The notes under the pieces are model-generated. The model saw only the letters and a program-made list of their open reading frames with translations, was not told where the DNA came from and ran no database searches. Of a DNA stretch of 64,000 bases, positions 10,801 to 21,366 are shown one piece after another. Origin of the DNA: Diphasiastrum complanatum (Eukaryota > Streptophyta > Lycopodiopsida > Lycopodiales > Lycopodiaceae). The stretch's first letter is position 1; each line of letters opens with the position of its first letter. The stretch is from the NCBI GenBank assembly GCA_029204225.1, contig CM055100.1:22881810-22945809 (forward strand), written 5' to 3'. A program made the translations under genes and the position numbers.

Positions 10801-13546
10801 TTTGCACGCTTGTCGCACTTTTCGCATATTTCGCATTCTTCGGAAAATGGAACCGAGGCGTAAATGGACAATGCGAGTAACAGAATGCAAGGAAAGCAAA
10901 GTTGACAATGACAGGCAATTAGTAGTTAGAGTTAATATAAGACGTTCTTTTACTTATTACAGACTAGATTAATTTGGCTGCAAACAGTCTGTTTGTCAAA
11001 TACAGTAGCAACATTTAAGGAGCATTCAAACTAGAACAATGATTGATTTACATTTATACGCCCAGTAAGCTACATAATGCTCTGGGCTCTGGCTTTTAGT
11101 GCAAGCTTTCATCACGAGTAAGTCTGCACTTATCTTCAATGAAAGCTAACGTGAATTTTGGTTGTGCATGTGACTTCAACCTGTTCTTGGGTGTTTATGT
11201 TGTCAATAGTGATGCTGTAATACTTGGTCCCTATTGTGCAACATGGAGTTGATCTAAGATTTTGTTGGAGGATTTTATAAAGTTATTGCACATCCCGTTT
11301 CTTATGTCCAGCACTATCCTAGACTTACCACCAATATGTATCACAATGCTTGTTAATCCACTTGCAAAATTCTGGGAACTGTACTTCTTTGGAAACCCCA
11401 TAAAAAACAATCTTTACCATACCAATGTCAGATAAGGATGTTTTGGTACTAAAGCATAATGAAGAAGTGAAGGGTAAATCTATCAAAACCCTGATACGTA
11501 CCAGAAGGGGTAAGGTAACAGCAAGGCCTTATAATGCATTTAAAAACTGACAACAAGCTCAAATTTTAACTTAGTGGGAGGCAACATCCCAAAAGGGATC
11601 CTAAGACTCTTGATTTTATAGTATGATCAAGATTGAAATGTGTTAGGAAAATAGAATTTAACAGTAAGCTCTGCTTTACATCCACCACTGATTCAGTTTC
11701 GTAGAAAAACCGTGACTACTGCTTCCATGGTGTTTTTTTACATCTTTGTTTGGACAACTGTTATCAGATATTGGCTTACTTTCTATAATGAGTGACCATT
11801 CCAGGGTCTCTTAAACCATTGAATCATGCTCTCATTTTACTGTAAATAACTAGAGCAAGGAGGTTGGAGAAGTTTCTTGGAACTCCTGCAAGGATTTACT
11901 ATAAATATGAAGGTGGGAGTCCAGCGGGATCACATAAGCCAAACACTGCTGTACCTCAAGCATGGTATAATGCTCAGGAAGGAGTGAGGCGGCTAACCAC
12001 AGAAACTGGGGCAGGCCAGTGGGGTAGTGCTTTGGCTTTTGCTTCTTCCCTTTTTAATCTGAAGTGTGAGGTATGTGTGCCAATTCACCATTATTGGATT
12101 CCTTAAATCCAGATACTGTTTATATGATTGGTTCAGTGACATCAAGCACCTTACTGATCTTACTTGGCATTAGAAATATGCACGCTTATCGAAAAGACAA
12201 AAGTAAATACTGCTATTTTGGAAAACTTTAATGGAAAGCTCAATCTGCTGGTTTCTAATACTTGTGATTAATGCAGTTCATGGATGCCAATCGCGCCCTG
12301 ATATGACATGACATCTTAGGTTGCTATTTTTACACATTTAACCTACAGAATTTTGCAGTATAGAATCAAATCACATGTTTACGAGTTTTTCAGGTGTGGC
12401 AAGTGCGTGCATCATTCGATCAGAAACCGCATCGCAAATCCATGATGGAAGCATGGGGAGCAAAGGTACATCCTTCTCCTTCTTCCTTGACTGCAGCAGG
12501 CCGTGCAATCCTTGAAAAGGATGAAAATAGCCCTGGTAGCCTTGGCATTGCAATTTCAGAGGCAGTTGAGGCAGCTCTTGCAGATCCTGATGCCAGATAT
12601 GCTCTTGGCAGTGTTTTGAACCATGTTCTTCTACATCAGACCGTCATTGGAGAGGAGTGCATTAAGCAGATGGCTTTACTGGGGGAAACTCCTGATATAA
12701 TAGTAGGGTGCACAGGAGGTGGCTCAAATTTTGCGGGGTTAGCTTTTCCCTTCATACGAGAAAAGATGGCTGGCAAGATAAACCCGATCATCAGAGCAGT
12801 TGAGCCTACTGCTTGCCCATCTCTCACAAAAGGCATCTATGCATATGATTTTGGAGATACTGCAAAGCTAACCCCCCTTGTAAAGATGCATACTCTTGGA
12901 CATCAGTTCATTCCAGATCCTATACATGCAGGTTAGGTGCTTTTGTCCAGAATGTAAACACAAAAAATGTCAATCAAGGCTTGAAATTTGAGATTATGCA
13001 GTGAATTGTCTGATGACAGAATCTATCATGGGTTGTCAATGATTCAGGAGGCCTAAGGTATCATGGCATGGCCCCTCTGGTGTCCCATATATATAATTTC
13101 GGTCTCATGGAAGCATTGGCTATTCCTCAGACTGAATGTTTCAAAGGTACACAGATATTCAGCTTTTGTCTCATAGTAATTCTGACATCTTGTCTGTATC
13201 ATAGTTCAGATTGATGCCTGCCAAATTTTTGCATACATACAGATCATGCAAGTTTGCTAGCTCTCTTTTTGAATTAAAGAAGGGAAATCCAACAGGGGCT
13301 TTGCAATTTGCATGCACTGAGGGAATTATACCTGCTCCGGAGCCCACTCATGCCATTGCTGCAGCAATCAGAGAAGCTTTGCATTGCAAGGAAACTGGTG
13401 AGACTAAAGTTATTCTTACAGCTTTATGTGGGCATGGACACTTTGACCTCTTGGCATATGATAAATTTTTGGCAGGCCAGGTCGAAGACCTTGAGTTTTC
13501 CAAGGAAAAACTTTCAGAAGCTATGCTTCAGATCCCCACCATTTAA
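4898..13546 (+). CDS. TSBtype2: Tryptophan synthase beta chain, type 2 (TrpB2-like), six exons, organelle-targeted
   Basis: PLP enzyme predicted to condense indole with serine to give tryptophan. Exons: 4898-4925, 5665-6025, 11854-12070, 12394-12931, 13048-13146, 13296-13546. All introns are GT-AG and all phases match, giving 1494 nt or 497 aa, close to the plant type-2 length of about 500. Residues 1-50 are rich in Arg, Ser and Ala and nearly free of acidic residues, as in a plastid or mitochondrial presequence. IPRQWYN (59-65) and [15 protein letters not shown] (122-136) are TrpB2-type; type-1 TrpB lacks this N-terminal extension. The PLP lysine is K158 in GSHKPNT. GGGSN at 310-314 is the phosphate-binding loop. 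[21 protein letters not shown] and CGHGHFDL follow. Exon 1 is the least certain: 28 nt with donor GTCAGT, chosen because its phase joins exon 2. Intron 2 carries a dead copia element. Type-2 enzymes usually act without the alpha subunit; that is family knowledge. Confidence 0.9.
6236..6313 (+). repeat. 26-bp tandem repeat, three units, in TSB intron 2
   Basis: Three adjacent 26-bp units start at 6236, 6262 and 6288, each opening AGCTTTCGGTT and closing CTAGTCT, with one or two differences between units. A partial fourth copy follows. It is a simple intronic minisatellite. Confidence 0.85.
6392..7067 (+). repeat. 5' LTR of the intronic copia element
   Basis: It starts TGATGGAAATGGTGAACTTC, as does the 3' copy at 10640, and ends directly before the primer-binding site. 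Inside it, GCACTTTTCGC/TTTTTCGG-type stretches are repeated. A TATATATAGG string near 6745 is a likely promoter box. Confidence 0.88.
7068..7079 (+). other. Primer-binding site, initiator Met-tRNA type
   Basis: TGGTATCAGAGC is complementary to the 3' end of plant initiator tRNA-Met, the usual copia primer, and immediately follows the 5' LTR. Confidence 0.9.
7114..7915 (+). pseudogene. Copia gag polyprotein, disrupted
   Basis: The frame opens [15 protein letters not shown] at 7114, hits an in-frame stop, and shifts frame near 7245. From about 7250 to 7790 the UBN2-type gag is readable ([17 protein letters not shown], then [33 protein letters not shown] and [11 protein letters not shown]). A second shift near 7790 moves the nucleocapsid knuckle [14 protein letters not shown] (about 7820-7861) to another frame. 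Confidence 0.88.
7963..8940 (+). pseudogene. Copia protease and integrase, disrupted
   Basis: [11 protein letters not shown] carries the DSG protease triplet, though the usual DSGA is [22 protein letters not shown] follows. [15 protein letters not shown] is the pre-integrase zinc region, but its Cys pair is damaged (CQIYALGKQ). The DDE core is visible at [33 protein letters not shown] (catalytic Asp replaced by Asn) and [18 protein letters not shown]. Stops at 8355, 8556 and 8805 break the frame, and the integrase C-terminus is deleted. Confidence 0.88.
9125..10612 (+). pseudogene. Copia reverse transcriptase and RNase H, disrupted
   Basis: RT is well preserved at 9125-9600: [58 protein letters not shown] and [13 protein letters not shown]. 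The catalytic box [10 protein letters not shown] follows in a shifted frame near 9650. The frame 9681-10469 carries the RT connection and RNase H, with [14 protein letters not shown] and [13 protein letters not shown] last shift near 10430 moves the terminal [19 protein letters not shown] and [15 protein letters not shown] to another frame, ending at about 10612. Confidence 0.9.
10626..10974 (+). repeat. Purine tract and truncated 3' LTR of the intronic copia
   Basis: GTTCAAGAGGGAGC (10626-10639) is the polypurine tract. The LTR starts at 10640 with the same TGATGGAAATGG opening as the 5' copy and stays alignable to AGATTAATT at 10974. There it ends abruptly, so about half of the LTR and the right insertion junction are lost. 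Confidence 0.88.
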
Positions 13547-15879
13547 TTCTATGGACTTTCTATATGTTCATCAAGTTGTGCGTGTGGCTTTTATTTAAGC
13601 ACAAGGTGAATCCTATCAGGAATCTTTCTTTTACACCCCTAGATGCAAGATCCTAGTCAAAACTATATTTTACATTCAAGATTTTTTTGGCATACTTTTG
13701 CCAATGGCTACGAGATTTGAAAAAGATGATCAGATCAGGAAAAACAACTGGTTCTTACGGATAAGGTGACTAGATGATATTTCAGCATCACTTTGCCTTG
13801 GGATTTCTCCATTTCTGACCTTTTTCTTTCAAACAACCATTCCGCGTGCATTGGGCATATGACTTTCTCCTTGCAGCGAGTCAACATGCCAAAGTTTTAC
13901 ATTTTCAAAATAATGCATTGTCATGTAGTCTTGCAACATTCAAAAAGTTATACTGGTTGCAATGTCAACTTTTGAGAAATGGAAGTTGCTATTGATCTGA
14001 AACTGATCGATCGGCATGATTTACCAGATGATCACATCAAAGATCGAGACCAGGCATTGACATGCATACGTTTTGCTTATATTTGTTCTAGTAGTCATGT
14101 TTTGTGTGGGATTAGAATCTATGCGCAAACAATATATTTATATGCAATTTCTCATCGAACAGAACAAAAAAAACACTCGGACAAATGATCTTGAGAAGTG
14201 GTAAGACCTTGGCCCTGTTAATTTCTAAATGCTGGTAGACCTTGGCAAGTAGGCCTTGGTCTTGACCTACTTCCAGCTCATCTGGCATGTCTATTCATGA
14301 AGATATTTCTATGGAAATTCTTGTGCGCAAATCTGGCGGTGGGCAAATCATCCTGATGTAAATTTAAACAGCTGAAAAAATCAGGGTGCAAGACAAGTTT
14401 TGAGGTTTGACCACACTAGAAAAATGAGATTGGCAATGAAAGCAATCATTTTGTTTCACATAAGTGTTTCTATGGGATCTGTAAACTTCTCCAAGATTTT
14501 CTAAGTATCCTTGTTTGAGCAGATATGCTAGAATTCATAAATGGGTTGAGGTTTTGAAAAACTTTATCTAATCGTCAAAATTTGGTTGAAAAGCATAAAC
14601 TCATTAGTCTTATTCTTAGTAATTTCAAAGACTTGACACGATTCTCAGCCTACATTAATTCTTTTCCTTGTGCTTAAATAACATGAATGAACCAGAGAGT
14701 GTGGAGGTTTGTTTCAATTGTACGATGAATTGTGAATAAGCACCCCACCTTGCTTGTCTAGACAATTGTGCAATTTAGAGAGCACAATTTAAAAAGCCCA
14801 TTGGTGAAATATGTGACGTGTTAGGTAAATGGATCAAATTAATAATTATTCTTTTTCTAAAAGGGAAGTTGCAAATGATAGTGTCTTGTCCATCTTGTAT
14901 GGTGTTGTGTATCGACTCAGTACATAACATCACACTTGAGATGATCTTAGTATCAAAGGCAAAATGTTGGTATGTGGTTCCATAGTGTAACATTTGGGTG
15001 AAGATGTACTCGGTTCTGGATCTGATTCATATTGACATGCTTGGCAGTCAATAGTTGCTAATGCATCTGTCCATCTCATGAGATGAGTCAACCCATGGCT
15101 TTTTTACCTTGCAAGATTAGAAGTTGCACAACAAACTCCACACAGTGGGTCCTATTTGTATATGTATATAAGGAAAGGGGGCTCCTATAACATTCATTTA
15201 ATCTACTTGACAAGTGTGTAGCCAAGACTTTTGATGATGCCAATAAGTTTTGAGCGATGGTTGGTTGTATGGGATATCAGATATTGACAAAACATTGGTG
15301 TCAATAGCTCTAGTGTACATGGGTGAATCTAAATTGAGTCAAAAAATGGGTGGCAGATGTGAAAATCTAAATGGAGTTTAAATGAATCTATTTAATCCAC
15401 AATAGGGATTGGATGCATTGCTACTTATATTTCCATCATTATTGTAAGCTAGTAATGACACGATGTTGATAATCAAGCAAGAACAATAAAAAAAACCAAG
15501 TGCAAAAGCTTCACACGTGTGAACAATAGGTGGTTGTACAGATAGGAGCTGAGTACAAAGTACAAATGGTAATTAATGCATTGAACACAATAAATTGCAT
15601 GTAAATGAGAGATTTACACAAGCTTGGATGAGAAATCTCCAAAAATTATAGAATTTGATCCAAAAAGAGCATATGCAAAAAGACCTAATGCTCATGTTGG
15701 TTTGAGTAGATCTCACAAATGTGAGGGTGTCATGTAATTAGTCTTTGACCTACTCCTAAAGTCCTTCCCTAATGTATAGGCATCCAATTAAATTGCACCT
15801 CTTCAAAATTCCTAGATTTAAAGAGATGGATCTTAACTTATAAAAACTTGACAAATGAGCTTATCTACTCTTGAGATTT
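13547..15879. other. Intergenic stretch downstream of TSB, no gene seen
   Basis: It is AT-rich, with only short frames lacking any motif I recognise. The first few hundred bases must include the TSB 3' UTR. A TATATGTATATAAGG string near 15160 could belong to an old LTR, but this is not supported further. Confidence 0.5.
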
Positions 15880-16060
15880 GGTAATAGCCTATCTAGGTCT
15901 ATCCTTCACACGTGGGAATAGGCTCCACATGTGTGGAATTGTCCTATGTACAAAATCATCTACATGATAATTTGGTAATAGCCTATGTAGGTCTATCCTT
16001 CACATGTGGGAATAGGCTCCACATGTGTGGAATCATCCTATATACAAAATCATCTAGTTT
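15880..16060. repeat. 94-bp direct tandem duplication in the copia LTR region
   Basis: Unit 1 starts at 15880 and unit 2 at 15974, both opening GGTAATAGCCTAT and running through GGGAATAGGCTCCACATGTG to ACAAAATCATCTA, with few differences. Confidence 0.88.
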
Positions 16061-16740
16061 AATCAAGCTAATATTTTCATGCTCCCCCTCAAATTAGCTT
16101 GATTAAAGTATACTAGATTTATTGATAATTCCAAGGGTTGATCTTAACTTGATAAAAGGATTTTTTGGCAAGGATTTAAAAAGAATATGAGTAGTACATA
16201 TTGAAGAAGAAACACATTGGAGTTGGATCTTATGCTTGCACCTTCTCCCACACAAAATGAGCAATTTCAATGTGCTTGCTCCTAGCATGAAAAATTGGAT
16301 TGATGTTAAGTTGTTGGGCTACTTGGTTGTCACAATAAATGGTAGGGACTTGCTCGACTTGCAACTCATGGAGTTTCATTAGCAACTTCTTTAGCAAAAG
16401 GAATTCCTTGGTAGTGGAAGTTAATGTCTTTTACTTAGATTTTATTGAAGATAGTGAGATAGTTTCTTGCTTTTTGAAAAGCCAAGAGACAATGCCATCA
16501 CACTGATGAATGTAGTGAAGGCACTTATGGACTTTCGATCCAACTTATCACCTACAAGTCAATGCTAGATCTTCTATACAATATACCAAAGTTTATGGTA
16601 CTCAAAATGTATCTAAGCACTCTTTTGGCACTTTTCCAATGCAATTTAAAAGGACTTTGCATGAATTGATTCAATCTATGTATGTTATATGTAAGATTGG
16701 CCTTCACATGTGTATGTTGAATGGTGAATGATTCATGCAT
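15880..16740 (-). mobile_element. Decayed copia 3' end on the minus strand
   Basis: Read on the minus strand, 16740-16552 gives NIHRLNQFMQSPFKLHWKSA then KRVLRYILSTINFGILY, the conserved copia segment before RNase H. Near 16280-16110 the frames give LKLLILCGRRCK-like and SLPKNPFIKLRSTLGI-like text, the usual copia polyprotein end. Next comes a purine tract (complement of TGCTCCCCCTCAAATT, 16080-16095), then an LTR-like region starting TGAAAATATTAGC. Frames are broken throughout. Confidence 0.7.
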
Positions 16741-17289
16741 GTTCTATGTGCTCTTGCCTTAGAATTTTGAAAATAGATTGTAGAATCAATCAAGTGCAAG
16801 ATCTTTGTGCAATCACACACATCTTAGGAGAAAATTGCTTTTGTCCAAAATGACATAAATATCATTTCTTTCACCTATATAATCTTCTTAGTTTGCCTTG
16901 CATGTATAGCTCAACAAATTATCAAGCTAGGAGGAGACTAGTCGACATTTAACTTGATCACTACATTGTCTTTTAACTAGGATGAGATAATTGTAGTGGC
17001 ATCGGAGTACCTATCATGTGAGGATTTTGTTCCCAAGGGAATAGTGCGTTGCCTTGTGAAGTCAGCTTCTCAGTTTTCCTATTCTCCATTCCTATCTAAC
17101 CACATGAATAAAGCAAGGGAGGCCTCTTAAACTTTCCACCCTCTCACCTCATTTAAAAGTACCAAAATAGAGCAAAAGCAATTAACTAGAAAAGATTTAT
17201 TAGGCAAAGTGCAATTGGGCAACTAGCCTACTATAAATCATAGGTCATTGTACATGATTTGAGTAGTTCTATTGAGAGCAAGTTTATTT

Positions 17290-17291
<2 letters not shown>

Positions 17292-17341
<50 letters not shown>

Positions 17342-17349
17342 TCTCTCTT
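17292..17349. repeat. (TC)n microsatellite
   Basis: Nearly pure TC dinucleotide run of about 57 bp with a single G interruption. Confidence 0.97.
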
Positions 17350-17579
17350 GTGAGATTGTGCTAAATTGTGGATAGTATGATGATCTATGCATAGTTATGA
17401 GTTATGAATCATTTTAGCCTACTCCTAAATGGTTATGGATGAGATCTATTATGTATGGTTCATTTTAGGGTTATGACATTCATGATGATTATCTCTACAT
17501 TTCATGCAATTTTGCAAGTGCTGTTGTCTAAAAATGTGTAGAATTATTTGTGCTATCACTTGGGTCATAGATCAATCAA

Positions 17580-18110
17580 ATAGAATGGTTCATTATCATT
17601 TTATTTCACATCGTTCAACTTACTAAATGCTTGTAAGGCTTCCTCTGTCCAATATGGATCAAATGTCAGCTTGTAAATAGGATGTGTCAAATCTGCAAAG
17701 AAGAAAATGAAAATCCAATAGTAGTTGGCATGTCCCATAGACACATAAACTTCACAAATCATTTCAGGTGGTGCAAGATCATAACCCTTATCTTAGATAG
17801 ATCAGTGCTGATCTCGTGTCTAGATAATATATGCCCTAAGATTAGACCATGTGTCACCAAAAACTTGTACTTTTTTGGGTTTAATGAAATTTAAAATCAT
17901 CGACATGGTGAAATCACTAAGTTTTCAAATGAGGTAAGTGTTCATCATTTAGCCCTTGTACACAAAGATCATCCAAGAAAGTCTCGAGGAATTTCTGCAA
18001 ATATTCTTTGAATGCTATTTGCATTACGTGTTGAACGGTGCTCGGAGCATTGCAAAGAATGAATTGCTCAAGGGAGAGGCTAACTTCATTCAAAGAGTTG
18101 TATGGCATCT
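17580..18110 (-). pseudogene. Ty3/gypsy reverse transcriptase remnant
   Basis: On the minus strand, 18108-17917 reads ILCNAPSTVQHVMQIAFKEY then LQKFLETFLDDLCV and EHLPHLK, the region of gypsy RT with the catalytic FLDD box. Further along, KLTFDPYWTEEALQAFSKL (about 17660-17600) resembles the RNase H junction. Only this fragment is left and it has stops. Confidence 0.8.
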
Positions 18111-18229
18111 TGCTCTACGAAGAACAAAGGCACAAGTTGGTGAAAACCTAATTTAAGCCATTGGAGTATCAGGCACTCATTGCAAAGGGCAAAGCAACAT
18201 TATCTCAAGAAGAATTAAGAGTTCCAATG

Positions 18230-19240
18230 ATGATGATGATCAAGCTAGATCTTCTAATAGAAAGAAGAAAAAGGGTCAATGCTATAATTGCATAAGCAAA
18301 GCACTAGGCCAAGCATTATTTCAAAAAAAGTAGACATTAAAAAGAAAAAAAGTGAATTAGAAAGGTAACCTTGCAGAGGATGAGGTTGTAGGTCAATCCA
18401 ATGTGTTCATGCCATCACTACTTTTGCAAGCTAAAAATGATACTAAATGGTCCATTGACTTTGGAGCCACAAGATGTACAACTAATAATAGGGAATGATT
18501 CAATCTTTTTTTCTTTTCTATTGATAGTTGTGACAAAGTTGCATATGCCAATAGAGAAGAGTTTCAAATTTATTGTGTTGGCATAATACCAATTTAATTT
18601 CCAAGTGAGACTATATGAGATGTTGGCAAGATACTTTATGTATTGGGCTCAAGAAAAGCTTATTGTTAGTTGGTACTATTACAATTCATCAATGTTAAAA
18701 GTTGACTTTAACAAGAAAAAGTTCGGAATGAAAGACAAGGACCATATCTACAAGTTGTCATAGAAGGAGTCCATGACAAGAGTTGTAGACTTTAAAAGCT
18801 AAATGCCCTTGGACAATATGGTTTAGCACCATGATTCATTTCACAATCCAATTCATGGCATGAACAAATGTGGGTCATCTTGACTTTTGTCAAATTTTGA
18901 TTGATGCACAACATAAATATGGCGATGGGTTTAGCTAATCTGCAAGACTCAAAAGATCTCGTCTTAGAATTGTATATTGGGTAAACAACACAAAGAAAAG
19001 TTCAAAAAGGGGGGAGCAACACAAGCTAAAAGAGTGCTTGAGCTCATTCAGAATACCTTGTGTCACCCCAAAAAACTGTCAATTGGTGGATCATATGACA
19101 TTTATAAATGGTCATTCCAAAAAGACATGGATATATTTCTTGAAATTGAAATTAGATGTATTTTCTAGTAGAAGTGCTTTGAGGTGTTACTTGAGAACCA
19201 AGCCGATGCGCATATTATATGACTTATTGTAAGTCATAAA
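18230..19240 (+). pseudogene. Copia gag-to-integrase remnant
   Basis: The copia order can be read in heavily mutated plus-strand sequence. CYNC starts a knuckle near 18278, then WSIDFGATRCTTNN resembles the protease (DSGATRH in living copies), then a LYVLGSRKAY-like stretch. Next come HEQMWVILTF, the pre-integrase zinc region, and FKKGGATQAKRVLELIQNTL with LSIGGSYD, the start of the integrase core. Frames shift many times; no ORF is intact. Confidence 0.7.
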
Positions 19241-19249
19241 AGACATGAT

Positions 19250-20199
19250 TTGCAACATTCAAAAGACTAGAAATATTTTGAATGATATATAGGTATAAGA
19301 TAGTAGTTGAATTTAATAAATAAAAAAATAAAGTTATACAGTCAATGAGGTAGAATATCTATCTCACTTATCAAGAATTGAGTATTTCTTATCGAACACT
19401 CTTGTGACAAATATAAGACCAAAACATGATATATCATGATAAATGTTCGACCATTGACAAACTCACATTGATGGATGTAATTAAGATTAGCAAGTAGGTA
19501 CATCTAAATCAATTATCAAACAAAGTACGATTGATAATGAAGATGCACTGCTTGATTACAGAGGAGAGTATTGAATCTTCAAGATAGATCTATACTAATA
19601 TGATGCAATAATCTAAAGCTCATAAGCCAATTATTCTATATATATCACATGTTCATTCTAGTCTACTTATATTTATGTCTAATGAAATTCTGCTAAGTTT
19701 GATGCCAACTCTAATTCAACATTCACCTACCAATCAAGTCATCACATAATCATTCTATGACAGGTCACTATCAACTACAACTATCACAAGTTGTTAGATT
19801 AACCATTGATGATTATGTAATTTATCACTAAAATCTCTATGAAAAATGATTCGTATTATTACAAACAATAAACATGATACTTTGTTGATGTTGCTCACAT
19901 GTGAAAGATTATCATAATGGTATCAAAATATCTTTGACTCAATTTTTATTGAGTTTGTATTTACAAATTCAAGTTTGGAAGTTGTATTGACAATGCACAA
20001 TCACAAAACTGACAATCTCCATAGATTTATTGATCAACGGAGAGGAAAAGCGAGAGCAACTCTCCACACAAGCATCATTAGCAACTTTCTTAGACTAAAA
20101 GTTATATTTACAAGCTAAATAGTGATTAGGACTATGATTAGATGCTAGTCGATCAGTCTAGTGGTCTAGAGAGAGATTATAAAAAATAGTGAATCAATG
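19250..20199. other. AT-rich sequence, no gene seen
   Basis: Probably older TE debris continuing from the copia remnants on both sides; I cannot assign any domain. Confidence 0.4.
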
Positions 20200-20540
20200 C
20201 ATTTCTAACTCTCTCCCTCGATGAGTAACATTCACTAAACTAGTATAACATTCATGGAAGATGCTTCCATATTAGCATAATAACTTCAAACTTAGCTTAA
20301 AAACTACATCAAGTCAAAGTCTTGCAATCACATCTGCCTTTCTTGTAAGCTTTAAATTATAGCTATTATGCCAAGTTTAGCTCTAAGAACTCAAACTTTT
20401 GTTTGCTCAATGATTTGGAAAACACATTAGCTAGTTGTATTGTGTAGTGTTACAATGAGTCACATTCACCTTAAGTGCAGTTTCTCACATATAAAATAAT
20501 ACTTTATTTCAATATGCTTTGTCTTGTGTAATTAATTTTC
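20200..20540 (-). pseudogene. C-terminal end of another copia element
   Basis: Minus-strand sequence from about 20535 reads SKHIEIKYYFICEKLHL, then further on ...VLRAKLGI near 20390, matching the usual RNase H tail of copia polyproteins. A decayed purine tract (complement of CTCTCTCCCTCGATGAG) lies near 20205-20225, so the LTR would extend to lower coordinates. Confidence 0.6.
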
Positions 20541-21366
20541 TCAACTTCCCTCAAATCCTATTTTCTAGATCCACATAATGGCAAGAAAACAGGTAAAAAA
20601 GATAGATTCACCTTTCCTGTCATGTGGTAGTTCATTCCCTAGGGAGAAATTTCTTTCATAAGATGATGTGCAAGCTTTCAAATGAAACCTAACCATTAAC
20701 TAAAGCTTAACCCTAATCAATCACCAAATGATAATCTAATTTTTCCTCTCTTTCTTTCCTCGTAAAAAATACAACAATAGAAAAACCTCAATAATCACAA
20801 CATAACATAAACATCAAAACCCTAACAAAATGAGAGAGAAGTAGGAAGAGGAAAAGCAAGGACATCCAATTGCCAAAAATGCCCCAAGAGAAATTTGCGG
20901 ATTCACATAGAGAGTGTTAATTTTGTCTTGAATGACTTGCTTTGCTGTTCTAGCTTTGTTAATATCTCACTCAAATCAATACCCACAAATAATGTGTGTC
21001 CCTCACCTACGGGATGGAATCCATAATACATGATGACACAACATTGTACCCAAAAAGGTAAATTGTGAACTTAAATGGAAAAAGCTAAAATAACTGAATC
21101 AGGCCAATCCACAAGTATAAGAAGCAAGGTTTCTTGCCAGCTTGAATGCCAATTGCAAGCCCACACTGAGGGCTGATAGTACCAATATTCCACAAATGAT
21201 GGGGGGAAACAAATAAGCTGACAAGATGTATGGTTGAAGTGGATAATTGCTATAACTGATGATCAATCAAGCTCCGCAAGTTTGTCCTGGAGTGTAGAAC
21301 ACAAAAGTCTCTAGAGCAACATTTTCCAAAAGAATTTTTGTGTCTACTTGCAAAAATTGAGGAGAA
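20541..21366. other. 3' flank of the MBOAT gene, no other gene seen
   Basis: No coding signal is visible. The stretch next to 21366 must contain the MBOAT 3' UTR; no clear AATAAA on the minus strand stands out within the first 100 bases. Confidence 0.4.

Larger units (their letters stand above)
6392..10974 (+). mobile_element. Decayed Ty1/copia retrotransposon inside TSB intron 2
   Basis: The element lies in the same orientation as the host gene. The layout is 5' LTR 6392-7067, primer-binding site 7068-7079, gag, protease, integrase, RT, RNase H, purine tract 10626-10639, 3' LTR 10640-10974. The 3' LTR matches only the first 335 bp of the 5' LTR, then host intron sequence begins. Multiple stops and frameshifts, plus a deletion between integrase and RT (about 8955-9100), make it non-autonomous. 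Host splice sites at 6026 and 11853 are intact, so it is presumably removed with the intron. Confidence 0.93.
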
